Origin: an uncultured Odoribacter sp.
GTDB lineage: Bacteria; Bacteroidota; Bacteroidia; Bacteroidales; Marinifilaceae
Reading direction: 5' to 3'
DNA: 6,691 nt
Assembly (NCBI GenBank): GCA_947039985.1
Contig: CAMRAP010000097.1
Location: 1-6,691, forward strand
The position numbers were made by a program, and so were the translations under genes. The notes below the pieces were generated by a model. The model did not search any database, had not been told where the DNA came from, and worked only from the letters and a program-made list of their open reading frames with translations. Shown here one piece after another: positions 1 through 4,570 of this stretch. Every line of letters begins with the position of its first letter. Position 1 is the first letter of the stretch.

Positions 1-1746
1 CCAATCTCTGCCCGTTGCTAAAATCTTGTCTACCACATCTAAAGAAATGGACTCATAATCCAGTTGTGCGTTTTGGGTGAAAGGAAAGACAGAAGATTGG
101 GTTTCTTCTGCCTTAGCATTTATAATATGTTCAATTTGTTGCTCCACGGATGGGAAAATAGAAATTTGTGCTACGTTCTCAGCTTGGCTCTGTTTGAACT
201 TTGGTAGCACCATATTCCCCATGAAGCCTGCTACCAAATCCCAACTCAAGTTGCTTTCAGAAGTTCTTGTGTGATATTGTCCTTTCCAGATGGTAACTCC
301 GTTTTCTTTCGCTTTATAGCCTAATCTAACATCATTATGAGTTGTTTCAATATAGGAATCGCCCATGGCTGATTTCAAGTAAGAGATTCTATCAACAACC
401 TTAAAATGGGTAGAAAAATAAGCTGAAATTTCTTCCAACTTATTCTTGAATTGAATATCATTGCCAAAGATTGCAGTTATATATGTTTCTACATTTTCAT
501 CAGCAACCAGTTCTTTTAATTGTAAATCAATTCCCTCAGCACGAATTCCTCCGCTTGGTGCTTGATGTTGTTCACCATCTGTACCCACAACATCTGATCC
601 CTTGCTTTCAGTTCTTCGGTCACTCCTTGGGACTTCATCATGACTTCCATCGCCTTGTCCACCTGTGTCTGTGCTGTGTTGTCCACCTCCACCAAATGTG
701 GCCACAGCTGACCCTGCATCAACATTCGGCGATACGTCCCACTCCTGTTCTCCTTGAGGTGTGTTTCCCTCAGTATTCCGTATTTGCCCACTGTGTCGGG
801 TAGATTGTCCAGTTCCTCGTCCATCACTATGTCGGGTATCTGATAGTCCCCATTTTTGCTGTAAGTTAGATTGTTTTTCATTGTCTATACTCTCCTTTAT
901 GTCGTCGCTTTCACGCTTTAAAGCGTTAAAGTGCTGATTGTTTTTAGTATAACTGATTTCATCTGATTTTACAATAGGTTTTTGTAAAATATCTATTTCG
1001 CTTTGACGTACAGCATCACCAATAGCAAGCAAAATCTCGTTGGATACTCGATTTAAGGCGTTTCCCAAATGGGATAAAACTGCATTGGTATTAAAGTCCA
1101 TCACACCATGAAAATCTTCATCTTCAAGGTATGTACTAGGGTCAATCCCACAGCGTGTAAGCACCATATACTGCACACTGGCAGTCACAGTAGTGCGGAA
1201 AGCTACATCTATATTAACATCATCGAATCCCTCTAAGAAACTATCATCAAGATCATAGGCTAGGTCGGTTAAAAACTCCCTGTAATACTCTCCAGTGGCT
1301 CTTGCACAGTATTCCATAATGGCGCTGTCAAAATCACCATTTACAGGTGCTTCACCATACATAGATGATAGCTTTTCTAAAATAGGCTCGCTAAATTCCT
1401 CCTGTATTTGCCAAAGGTATGGTTTTTTTCCATCTCGTACTTCACGGGTGTCAGCAACGTCAAACACATATTCAAGACGTGGTTTTTGCCCTCTGTTCTG
1501 TTTAATAAGGGCAATGCCTTTGCCCCCACTTTTTATCCATCTGTTCATTTTACCGTTCCACATTTCCATATTGGCACAAGCAGTTGCTGTGGGCTTTTGT
1601 GCATAGATTAGTAGTTGGTCATCAAAATTATATTTGTAGAGCCTACTTGCAGTGGTCAGATAGTCTTGCCAGTTACCTATGCTATTTACAACATCATTCT
1701 GTGTGTCATTAAAAAGTTGGGTAACTTGTTGCAACTTATTACTCAT
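1..1746 (-). CDS. N-terminal 582 residues of a giant Tn1549-type helicase/LtrC-like protein (partial, runs off the left edge)
   Basis: I translated this frame by hand: it is open from ATG 1746 to base 1 without a stop. The start sits 6 nt behind AGGAGG (1753-1758). The N-terminus (MSNKLQQVTQLFNDTQ, then NWQDYLTTASRLYKYNFDDQ, LLIYAQKP, and a W-x5-RWIKSGGKGIALI stretch at about residues 62-81) matches the amino-terminal domain of the very large proteins of Tn1549/CTn-type conjugative elements, which further on carry SNF2-like helicase and often methylase-like domains. That part lies outside the window, so no catalytic motif can be checked. Residues 1 to about 285 look globular, about 289-411 form a Gly/Ser/Asp/Gln/Thr/Arg-rich, hydrophobic-poor linker, and 412-582 look folded again (DVRLGYKAKENGVTIWKG, then LSWDLVAGF). 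The linker coincides with the nested tnpV-like ORF in the +1 frame. It is the last gene of the visible minus-strand series, and its role in DNA transfer or establishment is inferred from family context. Confidence 0.85.
   Translation of the reverse strand, partial: MSNKLQQVTQLFNDTQNDVVNSIGNWQDYLTTASRLYKYNFDDQLLIYAQKPTATACANMEMWNGKMNRWIKSGGKGIALIKQNRGQKPRLEYVFDVADTREVRDGKKPYLWQIQEEFSEPILEKLSSMYGEAPVNGDFDSAIMEYCARATGEYYREFLTDLAYDLDDSFLEGFDDVNIDVAFRTTVTASVQYMVLTRCGIDPSTYLEDEDFHGVMDFNTNAVLSHLGNALNRVSNEILLAIGDAVRQSEIDILQKPIVKSDEISYTKNNQHFNALKRESDDIKESIDNEKQSNLQQKWGLSDTRHSDGRGTGQSTRHSGQIRNTEGNTPQGEQEWDVSPNVDAGSAVATFGGGGQHSTDTGGQGDGSHDEVPRSDRRTESKGSDVVGTDGEQHQAPSGGIRAEGIDLQLKELVADENVETYITAIFGNDIQFKNKLEEISAYFSTHFKVVDRISYLKSAMGDSYIETTHNDVRLGYKAKENGVTIWKGQYHTRTSESNLSWDLVAGFMGNMVLPKFKQSQAENVAQISIFPSVEQQIEHIINAKAEETQSSVFPFTQNAQLDYESISLDVVDKILATGRDW
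516..881 (-). CDS. tnpV: TnpV-family transposon-encoded protein, fully nested in the giant gene in the +1 frame
   Basis: A complete 121-residue ORF with the layout of the TnpV family, the small protein first named on Tn4451-type elements, whose biochemical role I do not know to be established. Recognisable blocks are LTYSKNGDYQIPDI (residues 5-18), VGKYGILRETHLKENRSGTY (31-50), a central GQLWPHLVEVD (57-67), and the most diagnostic C-terminal part, GVTEELKARDQMLWVQMVNN followed by IKHQAEEFVLRELIYN. Length is normal for the family. The start is supported by AAAGGAG (892-898), 10 nt from ATG. It lies on the same strand as the giant gene and inside it: its wobble base is the first codon position of the helicase frame. 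The helicase frame is low-complexity here, whereas this frame encodes a protein-like mix of helices and aromatics, which argues the ORF is real. Expression as a separate protein is inferred. Confidence 0.75.
   Translation of the reverse strand: MKNNLTYSKNGDYQIPDIVMDEELDNLPDTVGKYGILRETHLKENRSGTYRRMLMQGQLWPHLVEVDNTAQTQVDKAMEVMMKSQGVTEELKARDQMLWVQMVNNIKHQAEEFVLRELIYN
892..898 (-). promoter_or_regulatory. Ribosome binding site of the nested tnpV ORF
   Basis: The minus strand reads AAAGGAG ten bases before the tnpV ATG (881). It lies inside the coding sequence of the giant gene, where it encodes part of I-K-E-S, so it is not needed for that gene's own translation. It supports internal initiation on the helicase mRNA, or initiation on a separate tnpV transcript. 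Confidence 0.6.
913..926. repeat. Perfect 14-bp palindrome between the tnpV promoter and SD
   Basis: ACGCTTTAAAGCGT is identical to its own reverse complement and has no loop. It starts about 13 bases downstream of the predicted tnpV start point and ends 15 bases before its SD, a place where a dimeric repressor would block transcription. In the helicase frame it encodes N-A-L-K-R. The function is inferred; the symmetry is seen directly. Confidence 0.4.
946..974 (-). promoter_or_regulatory. Candidate internal promoter for tnpV
   Basis: On the minus strand TTGTAA (969-974) and TATACT (946-951) are separated by exactly 17 bases. They match the sigma-A boxes TTGACA and TATAAT at 4/6 and 5/6 positions. 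The start point would fall near 939, about 58 nt before the tnpV ATG. The sequence is inside the giant gene (encoding I-V-K-S-D-E-I-S-Y-T). Such matches occur by chance in AT-rich DNA, so position relative to the ORF, its SD and the palindrome is what raises it above background. Confidence 0.4.
967..989. repeat. Inverted repeat over the tnpV -35 box
   Basis: TTTTACAA (967-974) and TTGTAAAA (982-989) are perfect 8-base arms around a 7-base centre. The left arm contains the candidate -35 hexamer of the internal tnpV promoter, so it could be an operator or a chance dyad in AT-rich coding DNA. No protein can be named for it. Confidence 0.35.
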
Positions 1747-1752
1747 CGATTT

Positions 1753-1758
1753 CCTCCT
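1753..1758 (-). promoter_or_regulatory. Ribosome binding site of the giant gene
   Basis: AGGAGG lies 6 nt before ATG 1746 and fixes the start of the giant gene. Its upstream edge is only 11 bases from the base of the 1770-1815 hairpin, so folding of that hairpin could affect access to this site. Confidence 0.75.
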
Positions 1759-1769
1759 CAATTTTGTAT

Positions 1770-1815
1770 AAAAATATCCCCCTACAAGGTTTTATGCTCG
1801 TAGGGGGATATTTTT
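1770..1815 (-). terminator. 16-bp intergenic hairpin, terminator- or attenuator-like
   Basis: Perfect inverted repeat: AAAAATATCCCCCTAC at 1770-1785 pairs with GTAGGGGGATATTTTT at 1800-1815, with a 14-base loop. A GC core (CCCCCTAC) flanked by A and T runs gives a terminator shape on both strands; on the minus strand the stem ends in GGGGGATATTTTT. It sits in the 93-base gap between the YodL-domain gene (stop 1840) and the giant gene (start 1746). As these appear to belong to one minus-strand operon, it may terminate only part of the transcripts, protect a processed 3' end, or modulate translation of the giant gene. Which of these applies cannot be decided from sequence. Confidence 0.65.
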
Positions 1816-1839
1816 GTGTTTCTTCTTACATATGGTTTT

Positions 1840-3069
1840 TTATCGCTCTTTACCCTTTTTCTTATTATTATTTTGCTCAACGCACTGCTTTTTTGCATCT
1901 CTAAGCGCCTGTAAAACAGAAGGTTTCTCCTGCTTTTTCTCACATTGCAAAGCATTGGCAGCATCACTAATGGAGATTGTTTTTTCGTCTTTGGTTTTAC
2001 AAAGCGCATTTTTGTTATCATTATAAAAGGCATCTACAATGATTTTGGGCGATAAATCACGCAATCCATCTGCTGTCACAGCGCCATCGTTAATCGCTGA
2101 TGTAATAAAATAGCGAATGTCCTCCAGTGCAACATCATCATATTTCAGCCAAATATCTCGGCTAATGCTGCTTATAGTTTGCATATCCTCAAAACTATGT
2201 TCGATGCTTAAATCTCCCGCAATTTCACAAATACTCATAATTTCAGATAGCTTTTCACGCATGGCGTAGTCCTTTGTAAGCGCATCAATCAACGCTTTTG
2301 GGTTATGGGCAACTTCGCTTAATAGGTCTGTCAACGTAGTCTCTTGCCGACTTGCTATCTCATGCTCAATCTTTGATTCTTCCATGTTCAAAAATGCAGT
2401 TTCCTTAAAACCAAAAGTGTCTACAAAATGGTGAGTAATATGACCATCCATTTTCAGTGCCACAACATCTCCAATAGATATGCTATGCCCTCTAAAATCA
2501 CTGGGTCTATTTATGTTGAATCTTTCAAACAACATATTTAGAATCTCGGATTTGTCAAAGCCCTGCGCAACATCATCAACTGTTGCAGTATAGAGATTGT
2601 TGTAGTTTCCACTATCAATCTCTATATCGTTTCGTTCGATGAACGCAAGTCCCTCAAAACGAAAACTTCTGGTGTGGTCAGTGTGCTTGAGCTGATAGAT
2701 GGCATAGGCATTTTGCATATTTTCTTCAAATGATTTATCCATTTGATTGGATAGGCTTTGTTGCTCCTCTGCAACCTCCACTTTTTCAAGAAATTCACGT
2801 GTATCAAGCATGGGAGCAGTTCTATCACGGATGCTTTCTGTGCCTAGCATCACAAAATCTTCTATGATATTATTGATTGCCTTAGACATCGAACTGTCTG
2901 GATCGTCATAAATACCGCCATCAAGGGGTTTTAAGTTCTTGTCATAAATGGTGTAGTCGAAACCATCATCTACCGACTGTACATACAAATAACGCTCACC
3001 TAATTTGTAGGCTACATCATAGGCGGTTTCCTCATGTTTTAGTTTTTGTTTTGGTGTAAAATCATTCAT
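1840..3069 (-). CDS. Conjugative-element protein with LPD16-like and YodL domains
   Basis: A 409-residue cytosolic protein with no signal peptide or membrane segment. Residues about 8-72 (YDVAYKLGERYLYVQSVDDG, then FDYTIYDKNLKPLDGGIYDD) resemble the LPD16 domain of large polyvalent mobile-element proteins. Residues about 119-225 (YAIYQLKHTDHTRSFRFEGL, a central NINRPSDFRGHSISIGDVVALK and HHFVDTFGF) are a clear YodL domain. The remaining part is acidic and helical, of no family I recognise, and ends in a basic tail (NNKKKGKER). Proteins of this type are found beside topB and the giant helicase in Tn1549-type elements; no reaction is known to me, and a role in regulation or establishment is inference. 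ATG 3069 has AAGGAG (3078-3083) 8 nt upstream, overlapping the stop codon of the HTH gene. An alternative annotation by domain would be DUF4316/YodL protein. Confidence 0.85.
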   Translation of the reverse strand: MNDFTPKQKLKHEETAYDVAYKLGERYLYVQSVDDGFDYTIYDKNLKPLDGGIYDDPDSSMSKAINNIIEDFVMLGTESIRDRTAPMLDTREFLEKVEVAEEQQSLSNQMDKSFEENMQNAYAIYQLKHTDHTRSFRFEGLAFIERNDIEIDSGNYNNLYTATVDDVAQGFDKSEILNMLFERFNINRPSDFRGHSISIGDVVALKMDGHITHHFVDTFGFKETAFLNMEESKIEHEIASRQETTLTDLLSEVAHNPKALIDALTKDYAMREKLSEIMSICEIAGDLSIEHSFEDMQTISSISRDIWLKYDDVALEDIRYFITSAINDGAVTADGLRDLSPKIIVDAFYNDNKNALCKTKDEKTISISDAANALQCEKKQEKPSVLQALRDAKKQCVEQNNNKKKGKER

Positions 3070-3077
3070 GTGTTTTG

Positions 3078-3084
3078 CTCCTTA
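3078..3084 (-). promoter_or_regulatory. Overlapping stop codon and SD (TAAGGAG) linking the HTH and YodL genes
   Basis: The TAA stop of the HTH gene (3084-3082) provides the first two A bases of the AAGGAG site of the YodL-domain gene. A ribosome terminating on the HTH frame is therefore placed directly on the next initiation site, the usual arrangement for translational coupling. Confidence 0.6.
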
Positions 3085-3333
3085 TCGGTCCAATTCAACA
3101 TAGAAAACAGTTTTTGTGGGTTCTTCATACTGGAAAAAATCCTCAATAGGGACATCGAATAGTTCGGACAGGTAGCCTAGCAAAAAGATGGACAGTGAGA
3201 TTGTTCCACTTTCATACTTCTGAATGGTGCGCAGGTTTTTATCCATCAGTTCTGCCAGTTTCGTTTGTGTAATTCCAAAGTTTTGACGAATTTCTTTTAT
3301 ATTTTTACCCACGATTTTATTGTAATTTTTCAT
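3082..3333 (-). CDS. Small XRE-family helix-turn-helix transcriptional regulator
   Basis: An 83-residue Cro/CI-type protein. The DNA-binding fold covers residues about 8-65: IVGKNIKEIRQNFGITQTKL holds helix 1 and the start of helix 2, and NLRTIQKYESG (33-43) is the recognition helix with the conserved I-x-x-[WY]-E core. It continues with the LFDVPIEDFF segment typical of these folds; a short C-terminal tail (residues 69-83) carries no extra domain. It is probably a dimeric DNA-binding protein regulating its own element, but the target is unknown. The start codon has only a poor SD (AAGAAAAGAG region). It is preceded by the 3367-3401 terminator and no convincing promoter fits between them. It is coupled to the YodL-domain gene downstream. 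Confidence 0.85.
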   Translation of the reverse strand: MKNYNKIVGKNIKEIRQNFGITQTKLAELMDKNLRTIQKYESGTISLSIFLLGYLSELFDVPIEDFFQYEEPTKTVFYVELDR

Positions 3334-3366
3334 ATTATTTCACTCTTTTCTTAATTTAAAAGCAAA

Positions 3367-3401
3367 AGAGCACCTATCGATTTTTAGTCGATAGGTGCTC
3401 T
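3367..3401 (-). terminator. Intrinsic terminator of the GNAT gene
   Basis: Perfect 14-bp stem: AGAGCACCTATCGA (3367-3380) and TCGATAGGTGCTCT (3388-3401) around a 7-base loop. It begins 9 bases after the GNAT stop codon. On the minus strand the stem is followed by TTTGCTTTT, an interrupted U tract. It separates the accessory gene pair from the HTH-YodL-helicase genes, so transcription of the latter from upstream would need readthrough. Confidence 0.75.
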
Positions 3402-3410
3402 CGCTGTGTG

Positions 3411-3857
3411 TTATGGTTTTTTATTATAGTGCATATCTACATGAGGTATTCCATCTTCAAGATACATTTCTGAAATTTCTTGAAACCCTAAGCTGTTATA
3501 TAATTTCATAAGATGTGCTTGAGCACTTATTGTAATCTCACTACTTGGAAAATTATCAGATATATAGTCAATTCCAGTTTGAATAATAGTTCTACCTAGA
3601 TCTTTTCCACGTGCTTCTTTTCTTACAATAATTCGTCCTAAAGATGCATGATCATAAGATATTCCGGCATTTAAAACCCTTAGGTAGCCTTGTATCTCAC
3701 CATTTTGTTTTTCCGTAATATGGATAGCGTTTAAATCTTTTCCATCAATATCGTTGTAGACACATTTTTGCTCCACTACAAATATTTCTGCACGTAATTT
3801 TAAAATCTCATATAGTTCAGTCGGTGTTAATTCACTAAATTTTTTAATTTCTATCAT
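3411..3857 (-). CDS. elaA: ElaA-like GNAT family N-acetyltransferase
   Basis: A 148-residue single-domain acetyltransferase that would transfer an acetyl group from acetyl-CoA to an amine substrate that is not known. ElaA hallmarks are in order: LRAEIFVVEQKCVYNDIDGK (residues 21-40), the acetyl-CoA loop region LGRIIVRKEARGKDLGRTI (73-91, with RGKDLG as the R-G-x-x-x-G pyrophosphate loop), SAQAHLMKLYNSLGF (111-125) and the C-terminal EDGIPHVDM (134-142). Length is normal for the family. ATG 3857 is preceded by AGGT at 9 nt and AAAGGA at 15 nt, a weak site. Promoter-like boxes lie at 3909-3937, and a hairpin terminator follows the stop, so it looks like a stand-alone unit. It is not part of known conjugation machinery and is best read as cargo; symbol given by similarity of motifs only. 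Confidence 0.85.
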   Translation of the reverse strand: MIEIKKFSELTPTELYEILKLRAEIFVVEQKCVYNDIDGKDLNAIHITEKQNGEIQGYLRVLNAGISYDHASLGRIIVRKEARGKDLGRTIIQTGIDYISDNFPSSEITISAQAHLMKLYNSLGFQEISEMYLEDGIPHVDMHYNKKP

Positions 3858-3908
3858 CTTATAATTACCTATCCTTTTGAAATCATCTAGAAATAGTCGT
3901 TACAGACA

Positions 3909-3937
3909 AGTATATTCCTTTGTTATACAAAAGTAAA
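3909..3937 (-). promoter_or_regulatory. Candidate promoter of the GNAT gene with a dyad in its spacer
   Basis: On the minus strand TTTACT (3932-3937) and TATACT (3909-3914) are 17 bases apart, a good sigma-A arrangement with a weaker -35. The spacer contains the dyad TTTGTTATACAAA (plus-strand reading, 3919-3931; 5-base arms around TAT), which sits where a repressor would compete with RNA polymerase. The rest of the gap between 3858 and 4037 holds no gene I can support. Confidence 0.45.
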
Positions 3938-4037
3938 TTGCAGTTAGTATAATTCTACTTCTTGCCTCTTGTCTTCGTGTTATTTTACTTGGTTGCTAGG
4001 GAATAGGGGCGATTGTGTGCAATGGCTATACTGTGTA

Positions 4038-4403
4038 TTAACAAATTTCTGTATGCTCAACTCTTATTTTGAATACCGAATAATGAGGTGTATCTACTGT
4101 GGGAAAATGACTTGTTAAAACAGGACATTCCATTAACATTTGATGCTTAATTCCCACATCAAGACATTCTTCTGCTTCTCCACTAAGACGTATCCAACTG
4201 CGTGTACCATTTTTCAATGCAATGATTTGAATTTTAGGATGCTTTTTCATCTGAACATACACATTCTTGGTATCAGCAGTTGAGATGTATAAATTGTCAT
4301 TATGTTCCATGATTGCTCCAAAGGGTCTACCGACAGGACAATTATCATTTACAGTTAATACAAAAAACGAACCGCAGTCTTTAATAAAATCTATTGCTTT
4401 CAT
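4038..4403 (-). CDS. Small FMN-binding split-barrel (pyridoxamine 5'-phosphate oxidase-like) protein
   Basis: A 121-residue single-domain protein of the PNPOx-like superfamily; members bind FMN or related flavins as dimers and act on diverse small molecules. Family signatures: MKAIDFIKDCGSFFVLTV (1-18), PVGRPFGAI (23-31, the usual P-x-x-RPFG flavin-side motif), NLYISTADTKNVYVQMKKHP (37-56) and WIRLSGEA (70-77). I chose ATG 4403 because AGGAGG (4414-4419) stands 10 nt before it; the frame stays open to an ATG at 4541, but that extension contains the candidate promoter and has no family similarity. The C-terminus (VEHTEIC) stops a few residues earlier than I expect for relatives, so slight truncation is possible. 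Relatives include nitroimidazole reductases, but nothing here shows that specificity. It lies between topB and the GNAT gene as probable cargo. Confidence 0.8.
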   Translation of the reverse strand: MKAIDFIKDCGSFFVLTVNDNCPVGRPFGAIMEHNDNLYISTADTKNVYVQMKKHPKIQIIALKNGTRSWIRLSGEAEECLDVGIKHQMLMECPVLTSHFPTVDTPHYSVFKIRVEHTEIC

Positions 4404-4413
4404 TCTTAACTTT

Positions 4414-4419
4414 CCTCCT
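4414..4419 (-). promoter_or_regulatory. Ribosome binding site that fixes the start of the PNPOx-like gene
   Basis: AGGAGG, 10 nt before ATG 4403. It decides for the 121-residue protein over the 167-residue reading of the same frame, whose upstream ATG pair at 4541 has no comparable site. Confidence 0.7.
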
Positions 4420-4491
4420 ATTATATTGGTTTTACGGCATTGCACCGTATTATTTGTTCTTTCGTGATTACTAAAACAATCTTTACAATAT

Positions 4492-4520
4492 ATTTTACTA
4501 CCATTACTTGAATATTTCAA
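4492..4520 (-). promoter_or_regulatory. Candidate promoter of the PNPOx-like gene
   Basis: TTGAAA (4515-4520) and TAAAAT (4492-4497) are separated by 17 bases on the minus strand and each match the sigma-A consensus at 5 of 6 positions. A start point near 4485 would leave an untranslated leader of about 80 bases before ATG 4403. It lies in the 167-base gap between topB and this gene, where no strong terminator for topB is visible. Confidence 0.5.
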
Positions 4521-4570
4521 TCCATAGTATGTGAACATCATATCTGTAAATCAACGTACAATAACTAAAT

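Noticed and set aside
471..803. A 110-codon plus-strand ORF opposite the helicase/tnpV overlap
   Set aside because: It is rich in His, Leu and Phe in the pattern expected from the antisense of the linker, has no SD, and resembles no family I know. It is a shadow of two constrained minus-strand frames.
516..881. The idea that the giant gene is frameshifted or broken at the tnpV ORF
   Set aside because: Base-by-base translation shows the helicase frame continuous from 1746 to 1, with recognisable sequence on both sides of the linker, so overlap rather than disruption is the simpler reading.
1295..1606. Plus-strand ORFs opposite the helicase N-terminus (1295-1606, 1408-1611, 1615-1803)
   Set aside because: They overlap a continuous, recognisable minus-strand coding frame and lack ribosome binding sites.
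1782..2033. An 83-codon minus-strand ORF overlapping the end of the YodL-domain gene, and a similar one at 2622-2828
   Set aside because: Both lie in another frame of the recognised YodL-domain gene, without SD or family similarity, and unlike the tnpV case the main frame stays protein-like across them.
3958..4008. A short plus-strand hydrophobic reading (FYFLPLVFVLFYLVARE) in the gap between the two cargo genes
   Set aside because: There is an in-frame stop immediately upstream, no start codon or SD, and fewer than 20 codons; it may be chance or a remnant, but nothing supports a gene.
4404..4541. A 46-residue N-terminal extension of the PNPOx-like protein with a CKDC motif, possibly zinc-binding
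   Set aside because: A strong SD and family-typical N-terminus favour ATG 4403; the extension spans the candidate promoter and has only three cysteines in no known finger pattern.
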